Origin: CAG-177 sp963652165
GTDB lineage: Bacteria; Bacillota; Clostridia; Oscillospirales; Acutalibacteraceae
DNA length: 64,000 nt
Assembly: GCA_963652165.1 (NCBI GenBank)
Contig: CAVJRM010000009.1
Span: 1 to 64,000, forward strand
Reading direction: 5' to 3'
Shown here: positions 35,727 to 44,441 of the stretch, piece by piece
Position numbering within the stretch: the first letter of the stretch is position 1
How the letters are laid out: every line of letters begins with the position of its first letter
Program-made: the position numbers and the translations under genes
The notes under the pieces: model-generated
The model's database searches: none
Told to the model about the DNA's origin: nothing
Seen by the model: only the letters and a program-made list of their open reading frames with translations

Positions 35727-36326
35727 TTACTTTGAATAAAGTTCGACAATAAGGTGCTCTTCTACAGGGAAGTCAATGTCGTCACGTGCGGGCATTGCAA
35801 CAATCTTGCCTGAGTAAGCATCTGTCTTTTCAATCCACTTAGGAACAAGAACTACGGGTGCATTGTCACCTGTTAATTCGGTGAATGCAGGCTTTGTTCT
35901 GCTCTTTTCGCAAATAGCAATTACTTCACCGGGCTTAACCTGATATGAAGGAATGTCTACGCGCTTGCCGTTAATGGTAAAATGACCATGTGTTACAAGC
36001 TGACGAGCTTGACGGCGTGTTGCTGCAAATCCAAGACGGAATACAACATTGTCAAGACGACGCTCGCAGAGAACAAGGAGATTTTCACCTGCTTTGCCGG
36101 GCATCTTTGTAGCTCTTTCATAATATGAAGCAAACTGCTTTTCAAGCATGCCATATACAAACTTAACCTTTTGCTTTTCATCAAGCTGAGTTGCATATTC
36201 GGATTTCTTTCTTCTCATCTGGCCTTTGGGATTACGATTTGTTTCCTTGTTTTTGTAACCCATAACTGCAGGAGAAATACCGAGTGCCTTACAGCGTTTA
36301 GCAACAGGCTGCATATTTCTTGCCAT
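35727..36326 (-). CDS. rpsD: 30S ribosomal protein S4
   Basis: A 199-residue primary 16S rRNA-binding protein. It has an N-terminal helical domain and an S4 domain (about 95-155: RLDNVVFRLGFAATRRQARQLVTHGHFTINGKR by motif). There are no N-terminal zinc Cys residues, so this is the Cys-free form. It lies between rpsK and rpoA as in Clostridia and E. coli rather than at a separate locus as in B. subtilis. Confidence 0.97.
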   Translation of the reverse strand: MARNMQPVAKRCKALGISPAVMGYKNKETNRNPKGQMRRKKSEYATQLDEKQKVKFVYGMLEKQFASYYERATKMPGKAGENLLVLCERRLDNVVFRLGFAATRRQARQLVTHGHFTINGKRVDIPSYQVKPGEVIAICEKSRTKPAFTELTGDNAPVVLVPKWIEKTDAYSGKIVAMPARDDIDFPVEEHLIVELYSK

Positions 36327-36346
36327 ATTCTATATCCTCCTTTTAG

Positions 36347-36742
36347 TTATACACGTCTTCTCTTGGGCGGGCGGCAGCCATTGTGAGGAATAGGAGTAAC
36401 ATCCTTAATCATGTTAACCTCCAAACCTGCTGTCTGAAGAGCTCTGATAGCTGCTTCACGACCCTGGCCGGGGCCTTTAACATATACTTCAACAGTCTTC
36501 ATACCGTTATCAATAGCGATTTTTGCTGCTGTTTCTGCTGCAGTCTGAGCTGCGAACGGAGTTGACTTCTTTGAACCTCTGAAGCCCATCTCACCTGCAC
36601 TTGCCCATGAAACTGCGTTGCCCTGGGTGTCAGTGATAGTAACAATTGTGTTGTTAAAAGTGGACTGGATATGGGCTGCACCGCGCTCTATATTTTTGCG
36701 CTGGCGCTTGCGGGAACCTTTAGTAGTTTTAACTTTAGCCAT
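36347..36742 (-). CDS. rpsK: 30S ribosomal protein S11
   Basis: A 131-residue platform protein of the small subunit. Conserved NTIVTITDTQGN, SAGEMGFRGSKKSTPFAAQ, KGPGQGREAAIRAL and the C-terminal PIPHNGCRPPKRRRV are visible. It lies 14 nt after rpsM and 20 nt before rpsD. Confidence 0.98.
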   Translation of the reverse strand: MAKVKTTKGSRKRQRKNIERGAAHIQSTFNNTIVTITDTQGNAVSWASAGEMGFRGSKKSTPFAAQTAAETAAKIAIDNGMKTVEVYVKGPGQGREAAIRALQTAGLEVNMIKDVTPIPHNGCRPPKRRRV

Positions 36743-36756
36743 AATATCCCTCCTGA

Positions 36757-37125
36757 TTACTTCTTCTTATTTGCAATGGTCTTCTTCGGGCCCTTGCGTG
36801 TACGGGCATTAGTCTTTGAACGCTGACCTCTAACGGGTAAGCCCTTTCTGTGACGAACGCCTCTGTAGCATCCGATTTCAATAAGTCTCTTAATGTCGAA
36901 TGCAGTTTCTCTGCGCAGATCGCCTTCTACTTTAAGGTTATGGTCGATATATTCACGAATCTTTGATACATCGTCCTCGGTCATATCCTTAACTCTTACG
37001 TCGGGATCTATGCCGGTTGCTGCTATAATGTCGCCTGCTGTTTTTCGACCTATACCATAGATATATGTGAGAGCGATTTCGATTCTCTTATCTCTGGGAA
37101 GATCAACACCTGATATACGCGCCAT
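36757..37125 (-). CDS. rpsM: 30S ribosomal protein S13
   Basis: A 122-residue head protein that contacts the large subunit and tRNA. It starts MARISGVDLPRDKRIEIALT and has YGIGRKTA, RGVRHRKGLPVRGQ and the basic C-terminal tail TRKGPKKTIANKKK. Confidence 0.98.
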   Translation of the reverse strand: MARISGVDLPRDKRIEIALTYIYGIGRKTAGDIIAATGIDPDVRVKDMTEDDVSKIREYIDHNLKVEGDLRRETAFDIKRLIEIGCYRGVRHRKGLPVRGQRSKTNARTRKGPKKTIANKKK

Positions 37126-37166
37126 TTGTCAGTTGCACCTCCAATAAACTTGGTTTTTCGTCGGGA

Positions 37167-37280
37167 TTAACCCTGACGCTGTTTGTGCTTGGGATTTTCA
37201 CAGATTACCATTACTTTTCCCTTGCGCTTAATAATTTTGCATTTTTCGCACATTTTCTTAACAGAAGGTCTGACTTTCAT
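37167..37280 (-). CDS. rpmJ: 50S ribosomal protein L36
   Basis: A 37-residue protein, MKVRPSVKKMCEKCK..KQRQG, with a zinc-binding set of three Cys (CEKC and VIC) and His in NPKHKQ. It lies between infA and rpsM as in most Firmicutes. Confidence 0.96.
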   Translation of the reverse strand: MKVRPSVKKMCEKCKIIKRKGKVMVICENPKHKQRQG

Positions 37281-37299
37281 ATTTGAATACCTCCTTTAA

Positions 37300-37518
37300 T
37301 TACTTTGATCGCCATGTTATGCGACCTTTTGATAGATCATAGGGTGACATTTCTACTGTCACTTTATCTCCGGGAAGGATGCGAATATAGTTCATCCTGA
37401 GTTTTCCGGAAATGTGTGCCATAATTCTGTGGCCGTTTTCCAACTCAACCTGAAAAGTTGCATTGGGCATTGCCTCGATTACCGTACCTTCGATTTCAAT
37501 CATATCCTGCTTGGACAT
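37300..37518 (-). CDS. infA: Translation initiation factor IF-1
   Basis: A 72-residue S1/OB-fold protein that binds the A site of the 30S subunit during initiation. It begins MSKQDMIEIEGTVIEAMPNA and ends with YDLSKGRITWRSK, as is typical. It lies 20 nt before rpmJ and 9 nt after the KOW-protein gene. Confidence 0.98.
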   Translation of the reverse strand: MSKQDMIEIEGTVIEAMPNATFQVELENGHRIMAHISGKLRMNYIRILPGDKVTVEMSPYDLSKGRITWRSK

Positions 37519-37527
37519 AATATCCTC

Positions 37528-37788
37528 CTAAACGTTGCAGTTTTCTGCGTTTATGCGCCTTAGAGCCTTTCTTAAAGCCCTGTCTGTTGCCATTTCATTA
37601 TCTTTCAGTGATAAATCCGTCAGCTCCAGATGGCGGATATTTTTGCTTTTCGGTCTGTTAAGGGGCCGTTCCTTGCCGTCACACACAAAAGCGGTTTTTT
37701 CGTTTGCTTCGATTATTACGAGCAAGTAGCCTTTATCTCTGCCTGCAAGGGATTTTACCACCCTGCCTTTTTGAAACTCCCCTATCAT
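37528..37788 (-). CDS. KOW-domain RNA-binding protein (L14e-like)
   Basis: An 86-residue protein. The N-terminal KOW motif (GRVVKSLAGRDKGYLLVI) resembles eukaryotic/archaeal L14e and L6e. The C-terminal half is basic and helical. Firmicutes often carry this gene between map and infA, and its role in translation is not well defined. It overlaps the end of map by 4 nt, so it is translationally coupled. Confidence 0.9.
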   Translation of the reverse strand: MIGEFQKGRVVKSLAGRDKGYLLVIIEANEKTAFVCDGKERPLNRPKSKNIRHLELTDLSLKDNEMATDRALRKALRRINAENCNV

Positions 37789-38534
37789 ACCTGTGTAAGT
37801 ATTATGGGTCCATCTTTTGTGATGGCTATTGTGTTTTCAAAATGAGCTGAGGGTTTACCGTCCTTAGTCTTAACAGTCCAGCCATCAGACAATTGCCTGA
37901 TTGCTGCGGTGCCCAGGTTAATCATAGGCTCAATGGCTATAACCATGCCGGGCTGCAGGCGCACGCCCCTTCCGGGAGTGCCGTAATTCGGTACGCTGGG
38001 ATCTTCATGCATAACTCTTCCTACACCGTGACCGGTATATTCTCTAACAACGGAAAAGCCTCTTTCCTCGCAATACCTTTGGATTGTGGAACCAATGTCT
38101 CCGATTCTGTTGCCTACAACTGCCATTTTGATGCCTTCGTAAAGGCTCTCTCTTGTGGCGTCGCACAGCCGCTGTACCTCAGGTGCAATCTCACCTGCTG
38201 CAAAAGTGGCAGCATTATCTCCGACATAGCCCTTAAAGGTTGCACCCGTATCAATGCTGACGATGTCGCCGGGCTGAATAATACGGGATTTGCTCGGAAT
38301 GCCGTGAATGATCTCATCATTTATGGAAATGCATGCGGCAGCGGGAAATCCGCCGTACCCCTTAAACGTGGGTATTGCTCCGTGTTTAATTATATAATCT
38401 TGGGCAACACGGTTTACATACTCAGTTGAAACGCCGGGCTCAACTGCCTCACCCGCTGCTTTTAATGCTCCGGCTGCGATTCTGCCCGCTTCACGCAAAC
38501 ATTTAATCTCATCCGATGTTTTAAGCACTATCAT
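37785..38534 (-). CDS. map: Type I methionine aminopeptidase
   Basis: A 249-residue enzyme that removes the initiator Met. Metal ligands are visible in SIDTGATF and GDNAATF (Asp), YTGHGVG (His), AIEPMI (Glu) and FENTIAI (Glu). It lies 36 nt after secY. Adenylate kinase, usually between secY and map, is absent. Confidence 0.97.
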   Translation of the reverse strand: MIVLKTSDEIKCLREAGRIAAGALKAAGEAVEPGVSTEYVNRVAQDYIIKHGAIPTFKGYGGFPAAACISINDEIIHGIPSKSRIIQPGDIVSIDTGATFKGYVGDNAATFAAGEIAPEVQRLCDATRESLYEGIKMAVVGNRIGDIGSTIQRYCEERGFSVVREYTGHGVGRVMHEDPSVPNYGTPGRGVRLQPGMVIAIEPMINLGTAAIRQLSDGWTVKTKDGKPSAHFENTIAITKDGPIILTQV

Positions 38535-38570
38535 GCTAATCCTCCGTTAATTCGAGCTTTCGCTCAGGGC

Positions 38571-39926
38571 TTAATCAAGGAAGCCCTTATAATGTCTCAT
38601 CATCATCTGGCTCTCAAGCTGTTTAACTGTTTCAAGAGCAACACCAACAAGAATGATGATAGATGTACCGCCGAGTGAAATGTTCATGCCTTGGCTGTAA
38701 CCTGCCTTCTCAAGAGCGAAGGTGGTAATCTGTGAAAATACGATGGGGAACAATGCAACAACACTGAGGAGAAGAGCACCGAGAAGGGTGATTCTGCCGA
38801 TGATCTTGCCAATGTATCTTGCGGTGGGCTCGCCGGGTCTGATGCCGGGGATTGAACCGCCGTTTTCACGGATATTCTTTGACATTTCAATGGGGTTGTA
38901 CTGAATGCTTGCATAGAAATATGCAAAAGCAATGATAAATACGAAATAGATGATGGCATAAGCCCAATGGTCTGATGTGAACACATTGAAGAACTTATCC
39001 CAGAAGCTTCCCTCTTCAATCTTTGATGAAACAAACATCTGAATTGTGGGAGGAAGTGAAAGAATTGATGAAGCGAAGATAACGGGCATAACACCTGACA
39101 TATTAACCTTAATAGGCATGTGAGTGTTTTGACCGCCGTACATCTTACGGCCTACAACTCTCTTTGCGTACTGAATGGGAATTCTTCTCTCTGCATTATC
39201 CATCCAAACGATGAATGCAATCATGAGAATCATGATAACGCCAACTACGGGTGAAAGAACATAGTATGGACCGCCGTAACGGATGTAACCTGTTTCAGGG
39301 CCGTAGAGTGATGCAATAAGAGTGGGAATTCTTGAAACGATACCGGCAAAAAGGATAATGGAAATACCGTTACCGATGCCTTTATCGTTAATTCTTTCGC
39401 CGAGCCACATGATAAGGGCTGTACCTGCTGTGAAGCAAGCGATGATTACCAAAGCCTGGAACACTGCCCAGAAGCCTGTGTACTGATTGCCTGAGGCATC
39501 AGTGGTAATATAACCCTGGCTGCGGAGATAGAAGAAATATGCGGTACTCTGTAGAAGACCAAGAGCGATAGTAACGAAACGGGTGATAGAAGCAATCTTC
39601 TTACGGCCCTCTTCGCCTTCCTTCTGAAGTCTCTCAAGAGCGGGAATTGCAACTGCAAGGAGCTGCATAATAATTGAACTGTTGATGTAGGGGGTGATGG
39701 ACATTGCAAAAATGGTACCATAGTTGAATGCGTCACCTGTCATCATGCTCAAATAGTTCATAAATGTACCGGCATTGGCGTCTGTAATAAGACCTGCCTC
39801 ACCGATATTTGTGAATGGAACAGGAATTGCCGATCCGATTCTGAATATAACAACTATAAGAGCTGTGTAAAGAATCTTTTTACGGAGATCTGCAATTTTC
39901 CAAGCATTAATAATAGTCTGGAGCAA
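38571..39926 (-). CDS. secY: Protein translocase subunit SecY
   Basis: A 451-residue, ten-helix membrane protein that forms the Sec channel. The conserved RIGSAIPVPF near the N-terminus, a plug region, cytoplasmic loops with RRIPIQYAKRVVGR (C4) and RPGEPTARYI (C5), and ALETVKQLESQMMMRHYKGF at the end are recognisable. It begins immediately after the L15 stop and is followed by map. Confidence 0.98.
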   Translation of the reverse strand: MLQTIINAWKIADLRKKILYTALIVVIFRIGSAIPVPFTNIGEAGLITDANAGTFMNYLSMMTGDAFNYGTIFAMSITPYINSSIIMQLLAVAIPALERLQKEGEEGRKKIASITRFVTIALGLLQSTAYFFYLRSQGYITTDASGNQYTGFWAVFQALVIIACFTAGTALIMWLGERINDKGIGNGISIILFAGIVSRIPTLIASLYGPETGYIRYGGPYYVLSPVVGVIMILMIAFIVWMDNAERRIPIQYAKRVVGRKMYGGQNTHMPIKVNMSGVMPVIFASSILSLPPTIQMFVSSKIEEGSFWDKFFNVFTSDHWAYAIIYFVFIIAFAYFYASIQYNPIEMSKNIRENGGSIPGIRPGEPTARYIGKIIGRITLLGALLLSVVALFPIVFSQITTFALEKAGYSQGMNISLGGTSIIILVGVALETVKQLESQMMMRHYKGFLD

Positions 39927-40370
39927 TTAGATCACCTCTGCCTTTCCTCCGGCTGCTTCGATCTTTGCCTTAGCGCTTTCGGAAAAAGCATTAACCTGAA
40001 CGGTAAGCTTTTTGGTGATTTCGCCCTGGCCTAAAACTTTAACGCCGTCCATTGTCTTGCTGAGGATACCTTTTTCAAGAAGTGCATCAACTGTAACGGT
40101 TGCACCATCCTCAAAATAGTTGTCAAGTGTAGCAACATTAACTATTGCCAACTCTGTGCCGAAAATATTGTTGAATCCGCGCTTGGGGATTCTTCTTTGA
40201 AGAGGCATCTGGCCGCCTTCAAAACCGGCTCTTTGACCTCTACCTGCACGGGCTAACTGGCCCTTATGACCCTTACCGGCTGTTTTGCCTTGGCCTGATG
40301 CGGGGCCGCGACCAATGCGCTTGCGCTCTTTTGTTGAACCGGCTGCGGGTGCGAGATTATGTAACTTCAT
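39927..40370 (-). CDS. rplO: 50S ribosomal protein L15
   Basis: A 147-residue protein with the Gly/Arg-rich N-terminus of L15 (MKLHNLAPAAGSTKERKRIGR, then GQGKTAGKGHKG) and RIPKRGFNN. It abuts secY with no gap, which suggests coupled translation. Confidence 0.97.
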   Translation of the reverse strand: MKLHNLAPAAGSTKERKRIGRGPASGQGKTAGKGHKGQLARAGRGQRAGFEGGQMPLQRRIPKRGFNNIFGTELAIVNVATLDNYFEDGATVTVDALLEKGILSKTMDGVKVLGQGEITKKLTVQVNAFSESAKAKIEAAGGKAEVI

Positions 40371-40384
40371 TTAATCGCACCTCC

Positions 40385-40567
40385 TTATTTAACTTCGCTT
40401 ACTGCAAGAAGATGAGCAAGCTTTTTAATCTTTCCTTTTGTAGCGGCATTGTCAGGCTGAACTGAAATGTCACCGATCTTGAAAAGACCAAGTGCATGGG
40501 CGGTTGCAATCTGAGACTTTGTGGAACCAATTAAGCTTTTTGCAAGCTTTACCTGTAAATCTGCCAT
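40385..40567 (-). CDS. rpmD: 50S ribosomal protein L30
   Basis: A 60-residue protein, MADLQVKLAKSLIGSTKSQIA, then TAHALGLFKIGD. It lies between rpsE and rplO as expected in spc operons. Confidence 0.96.
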   Translation of the reverse strand: MADLQVKLAKSLIGSTKSQIATAHALGLFKIGDISVQPDNAATKGKIKKLAHLLAVSEVK

Positions 40568-40582
40568 TTAAATCCGCCCTCC

Positions 40583-41083
40583 TTAACCTATAATTTCCTG
40601 AACAGACTTGCCACGGATAGCAGCAACTTCTTCTGCTGTGCGAAGCTTTGAAAGTCCGTCAAGTGTAGCTCTTACAACATTGCAAGGATTGTTTGAACGA
40701 AGAGCCTTTGTACGAATGTCCTTGATACCTACTGTTTCAATAACAGCACGAACGGGGCCGCCGGCGATAACGCCGGTACCGGGTGCAGCAGGTTTAAGAA
40801 GCACAACGCCTGCACCGAATTTACCGGTGATCTCGTGAGGAATTGTTGTGCCTTTAAGAGAAACCTGGATGAGGTTCTTCTTTGCATCTTCAATGCCCTT
40901 ACGGATAGCGTCGGGAACTTCGCCTGACTTACCAAGGCCAAAACCAATTGTGCCGTTGCCGTCACCGACAACTACGAGAGCGGAGAACTTCATGATACGG
41001 CCGCCCTTTACGGTTTTGGATACACGGTTGATAGCAACTACGCGCTCTGTGAGCTCGAATTGTGATGCGTCAATCTTAGCCAT
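40583..41083 (-). CDS. rpsE: 30S ribosomal protein S5
   Basis: A 166-residue small-subunit protein important for decoding accuracy. The N-terminal S5 domain has RVSKTVKGGRIMKFSALVVVGDGNG. The C-terminal domain has PAAPGTGVIAGGPVRAVIE and KALRSNNPCNVVRATLDGL. Confidence 0.97.
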   Translation of the reverse strand: MAKIDASQFELTERVVAINRVSKTVKGGRIMKFSALVVVGDGNGTIGFGLGKSGEVPDAIRKGIEDAKKNLIQVSLKGTTIPHEITGKFGAGVVLLKPAAPGTGVIAGGPVRAVIETVGIKDIRTKALRSNNPCNVVRATLDGLSKLRTAEEVAAIRGKSVQEIIG

Positions 41084-41100
41084 AATAAATTTCTCCTTTC

Positions 41101-41460
41101 TCAGAATTTGAGGCCGCCCTCACGGGCACCTTCAGCGAGTTCTTGAACTCTACCATGATATACATAGCCGCCACGGTCAAATACACATTCTGTAATGCCC
41201 TTTTCAGCGGCACGCTTTGCGATAATTTCGCCCACTTTGTGAGCTGCGGACTTGTTTCCGCCGTACTCTGCAAAATCTTTCTCTACGGTTGAAGCAGCAA
41301 CCAGGGTTACGCCCTGTACGTCATCAATCAACTGAGCGTAGATATGCTGGAGAGAACGGTAAACATTGAGACGAGGGCATTCAGCTGTGCCTGAGATCTT
41401 ACCGCGAACTCTCTTATGGCGATGCTGTCTGGCCTTGTTACTGTCCGGTCTTGTAACCAT
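41101..41460 (-). CDS. rplR: 50S ribosomal protein L18
   Basis: A 119-residue 5S rRNA-binding protein with RHKRVRGKISGTAECPRLNVYRS and the C-terminal VFDRGGYVYHGRVQELAEGAREGGLKF. Confidence 0.97.
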   Translation of the reverse strand: MVTRPDSNKARQHRHKRVRGKISGTAECPRLNVYRSLQHIYAQLIDDVQGVTLVAASTVEKDFAEYGGNKSAAHKVGEIIAKRAAEKGITECVFDRGGYVYHGRVQELAEGAREGGLKF

Positions 41461-41487
41461 ATTATTTCACTCCTTATTCTACTCTTA

Positions 41488-42033
41488 TTATTTGCCGCCC
41501 TTACCGGCTTTACCTTCCTTACGGCGAATATGCTCATCAGCATATTTAATACCTTTGCCCTTGTAGGGTTCGGGAGGTCTCTTCTCGCGTACATTGGCTG
41601 CAAACTGGCCAACCTTCTGTTTGTCGGCACCGGAGATAACGATCTTATTGGGTGCGGGAACTTCTACTGTAATTCCTTCGGGTGGTGTGATGATAACATC
41701 ATGTGAATAACCAACCTTAAGAACAAGATCCTTACCCTTGAGCTCTACACGGTAACCTACGCCGTTAACTTCAAGTTCCTTTTTGAAGGATTCGTTAACG
41801 CCTTGAACCATGTTAGCGATAAGAGTTCTTGAAAGACCGTGAAGTGATCTGTTTTGTTTATCATCGTTAGGGCGGGAAACTTTAATTTCGTTACCGTCCT
41901 TTTCAACTGTGATGTTTGGATGAATATTTCTTGAAAGGGTGCCCTTGGGGCCCTTAACGGTAACAAGGTTGCCTTCAATAGTAACATCAACACCAGCAGG
42001 AATTGCAATGGGCATCTTGCCTATACGTGACAT
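41488..42033 (-). CDS. rplF: 50S ribosomal protein L6
   Basis: A 181-residue protein near the factor-binding site. MSRIGKMPIAIPAGV is the usual L6 start (ATG 42033 after AAGGAGG), so the in-frame start at 42054 is rejected. It would also overlap rpsH. The C-terminal PEPYKGKGIKYADEHIRRKEGK is conserved. Confidence 0.97.
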   Translation of the reverse strand: MSRIGKMPIAIPAGVDVTIEGNLVTVKGPKGTLSRNIHPNITVEKDGNEIKVSRPNDDKQNRSLHGLSRTLIANMVQGVNESFKKELEVNGVGYRVELKGKDLVLKVGYSHDVIITPPEGITVEVPAPNKIVISGADKQKVGQFAANVREKRPPEPYKGKGIKYADEHIRRKEGKAGKGGK

Positions 42034-42047
42034 TGAATGCTTCCTCC

Positions 42048-42446
42048 TTACCAAATAAATGCAAGAACTTCGCCGCCAACATTGGCTTTGCGTGCGTCCT
42101 TATCAGTCATAACGCCTTTTGAAGTTGAAAGAATGGCAATGCCGATTCCGTTCATAACTTTAGGCATATTTTCTACATCTGTGTAAATTCTCAGACCGGG
42201 CTTTGAAACTCTGCGAAGACCGGTAATAACCTGAGACTTGTTGGGGCCGTATTTAAGGGCGATTTCCATGATGCCCTGTTTTCCGTCATCCTCAACTTTG
42301 AAACTCTTTATATATCCCTCGTCAACAAGAATCTGAGCAATTGCCTTCTTCATGTTTGATGCGGGAACTTTCACTGTATCATGCTTTGCCGAGTTCGCAT
42401 TACGGATACGGGTAAGCATATCAGCGATGGAATCAGTAATTTGCAT
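42048..42446 (-). CDS. rpsH: 30S ribosomal protein S8
   Basis: A 132-residue primary 16S rRNA-binding protein. MQITDSIADMLTRIRNANSAKH and the C-terminal STSKGVMTDKDARKANVGGEVLAFIW match S8. In other bacteria S8 represses the spc operon by binding its mRNA. Confidence 0.97.
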   Translation of the reverse strand: MQITDSIADMLTRIRNANSAKHDTVKVPASNMKKAIAQILVDEGYIKSFKVEDDGKQGIMEIALKYGPNKSQVITGLRRVSKPGLRIYTDVENMPKVMNGIGIAILSTSKGVMTDKDARKANVGGEVLAFIW

Positions 42447-42474
42447 ACTGTTTACCTCCTTTGCAATTGCTCAA

Positions 42475-42660
42475 TTACCAACTTGCTTTTCTAACGCCGG
42501 GGATTTGGCCTGCATGTGCAAGCTCTCTGAAGCATATACGGCAAACGCCATACTTACGAAGATAAGCGTGAGGTCTTCCGCAGATTTTACATCTGTTATA
42601 TGCTCTTGTTGAATACTTAGCAGGACGAGCCTGTCTAACTTTTTGTGATGTCTTAGCCAC
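42475..42660 (-). CDS. rpsZ: 30S ribosomal protein S14, zinc type
   Basis: A 61-residue S14 of the short zinc-binding form. Four Cys (CKIC and CRIC), RPHAYLRKYGVCR and the end GQIPGVRKASW are visible. The long zinc-free form, if present, would be elsewhere. Confidence 0.97.
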   Translation of the reverse strand: MAKTSQKVRQARPAKYSTRAYNRCKICGRPHAYLRKYGVCRICFRELAHAGQIPGVRKASW

Positions 42661-42672
42661 GGTTTTCCCTCC

Positions 42673-43212
42673 TTATCTTGCAAACGGAGCGCCCATAAGT
42701 GTAAGGAGCTCACGTGCTTCTTCATCTGTGTTTGCGGTTGTAACAAAGCAGATGTCCATGCCTCTTACTTTGTCAATCTTATCATAATCGATTTCAGGGA
42801 ATATAAGCTGTTCCTTGATGCCCATGGAGTAATTTCCTCTGCCATCAAATGAGTTGGGGTTAATTCCTCTGAAGTCACGAACTCTGGGAAGAGCGAGATT
42901 GAAGAATCTGTCAAGGAATTCATACATTCTGTCGCCTCTGAGAGTTACTTTTGCACCGATTACCATGCCTTCACGAAGCTTGAAGTTAGCAACTGACTTT
43001 TTAGCCTTGCAATATACGGGCTTTTGGCCAGTGATTTGCATAAGGTCTGAGCTGATTGCATCAAGAGCCTTTGAATTGTCCTTGTCTGCACCGCAGCCAA
43101 CGTTTACTATAATCTTTTCAAGCTTAGGAATTTGCATTACACTCTTGTACTGAAATTTTTTCATAAGAGCAGGTGCAACTTCTTCGACATATTTTGTTTT
43201 TAATCTTGCCAT
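42673..43212 (-). CDS. rplE: 50S ribosomal protein L5
   Basis: A 179-residue 5S rRNA-binding protein. KIIVNVGCGADKDNSK, TGQKPVYCKAKKSVANFKLREG, RVRDFRGINPNSFDGRGNYSMG and the C-terminal TNTDEEARELLTLMGAPF are conserved. Confidence 0.98.
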   Translation of the reverse strand: MARLKTKYVEEVAPALMKKFQYKSVMQIPKLEKIIVNVGCGADKDNSKALDAISSDLMQITGQKPVYCKAKKSVANFKLREGMVIGAKVTLRGDRMYEFLDRFFNLALPRVRDFRGINPNSFDGRGNYSMGIKEQLIFPEIDYDKIDKVRGMDICFVTTANTDEEARELLTLMGAPFAR

Positions 43213-43231
43213 CTGTTGTATCCTCCTCTAA

Positions 43232-43552
43232 TTAAAATTCAGCGTTGCACTTTTTGCAAACACGGCTCTTTTTGCCGTCTTCTGCAATCTTAGTGCCGGT
43301 TCTTGTGGGTCTGCCGCACTTGGGGCAAACAAGTTGAACCTTGTCGGCATAGAGAGCGCTTTCTGCTTCGATAATACCACCGGGCTCACCCATCTTTCTG
43401 GGCTTAACATGCTTTTTAACAATGTTAACGCCTTCTACGATGACTTTACCTTCTGAGGGGCTTACCTGCATAACTTTGCCTCTTGTGCCTCTGTATTTTC
43501 CGTTGATAACGACTACTTCATCGCCTGTCTTAACATGAACCTTATTATTCAT
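43232..43552 (-). CDS. rplX: 50S ribosomal protein L24
   Basis: A 106-residue assembly-initiating protein with a KOW motif (KTGDEVVVINGKYRGTRGKV). A C-terminal zinc-like Cys set is present (CPKCGRPTRTGTK and CKKC). The start at 43552 follows GGAGGTGCG. A start at 43618 would lie inside the rplN end and is rejected. Confidence 0.97.
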   Translation of the reverse strand: MNNKVHVKTGDEVVVINGKYRGTRGKVMQVSPSEGKVIVEGVNIVKKHVKPRKMGEPGGIIEAESALYADKVQLVCPKCGRPTRTGTKIAEDGKKSRVCKKCNAEF

Positions 43553-43568
43553 ATCTTCGCACCTCCGA

Positions 43569-43937
43569 TTAAAGTACTTCGGGAGCGAGGGAAAGAATCT
43601 TTGTATAATCCTTATCACGAAGCTCTCTTGCTACTGGCCCAAAGATACGGGTTCCTTTAGGGCTCTTATCGTCCTTAATAATAACGGCTGCATTCTCGTC
43701 AAAGCGAATGTAAGTACCGTCCTCACGGCGAAGACCGCTTGCTGTACGAACTACAACAGCTTTTACAACTTCGCCTTTTTTAACTACGCCGCCGGGTGTT
43801 GCCTTTTTAACAGAAGCAACTACGACGTCGCCAATATTGGCATACCTCCTGCCGGAACCACCAAGTACGCGGATGCACATGATCTCTTTTGCACCGGTGT
43901 TGTCGGCAACCTTGAGGTAACTCTGTTGCTGTATCAC
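43569..43937 (-). CDS. rplN: 50S ribosomal protein L14
   Basis: A 122-residue protein, MIQQQSYLKVADNTGAKEIMCIRVLGGS, with KGTRIFGPVARELRDKDYTKILSLAPEVL at the end. Conserved length and order between rpsQ and rplX. Confidence 0.98.
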   Translation of the reverse strand: MIQQQSYLKVADNTGAKEIMCIRVLGGSGRRYANIGDVVVASVKKATPGGVVKKGEVVKAVVVRTASGLRREDGTYIRFDENAAVIIKDDKSPKGTRIFGPVARELRDKDYTKILSLAPEVL

Positions 43938-43963
43938 AGTGTTTTCCTCCTTACATCAGCTAA

Positions 43964-44218
43964 TTATTTAGCCTTCTCAATGATTTTAACTACACGCCAT
44001 CTCTTGTCTTTTGACATGGGACGGGTTTCCATAACGAGAACTCTGTCGCCTACGCCACATTCGTTGTTTTCGTCGTGTGCTTTAAGTTTGTATGTGTTGT
44101 TTATGATCTTCTTGTAGAGAGGATGTCTGACTCTGTCCTTAACAGAAACAACTACAGTCTTATCCATTTTGTCGCTGGTAACTATACCATCACGAGTTTT
44201 TCTAAGATTTCTTTCCAT
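43964..44218 (-). CDS. rpsQ: 30S ribosomal protein S17
   Basis: An 84-residue OB-fold protein. RNLRKTRDGIVTSDKMDKTVVV and HPLYKKIIN are typical. It lies between rpmC and rplN. Confidence 0.97.
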   Translation of the reverse strand: MERNLRKTRDGIVTSDKMDKTVVVSVKDRVRHPLYKKIINNTYKLKAHDENNECGVGDRVLVMETRPMSKDKRWRVVKIIEKAK

Positions 44219-44237
44219 AGTCTTTTAACCTCCCGTC

Positions 44238-44441
44238 TCAAGCGTTTGTGCCGTGGAGCTCAACATCTCTCTGTATTGTCTTAATACGAGCAATGTCTTT
44301 CTTAACGGCTTTAATACGAGTAGGGTTGTCGAGCTGGTTTACGGCCTGCTGGAAGCGCAGTTTGAACAGCTCGTCCTTAAGCTCTGCAAGCTTTGCATCA
44401 AGCTCAGCTGCAGAAAGGTTTCTGATTTCACTGGCTTTCAT
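44238..44441 (-). CDS. rpmC: 50S ribosomal protein L29
   Basis: A 67-residue helical protein near the tunnel exit, with MKASEIRNLSAAELDAKLAEL and the RFQQAVNQLDNPTRIKAVKKDIARIKT region. Its ATG shares its A with the last base of the rplP stop. Confidence 0.96.
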   Translation of the reverse strand: MKASEIRNLSAAELDAKLAELKDELFKLRFQQAVNQLDNPTRIKAVKKDIARIKTIQRDVELHGTNA

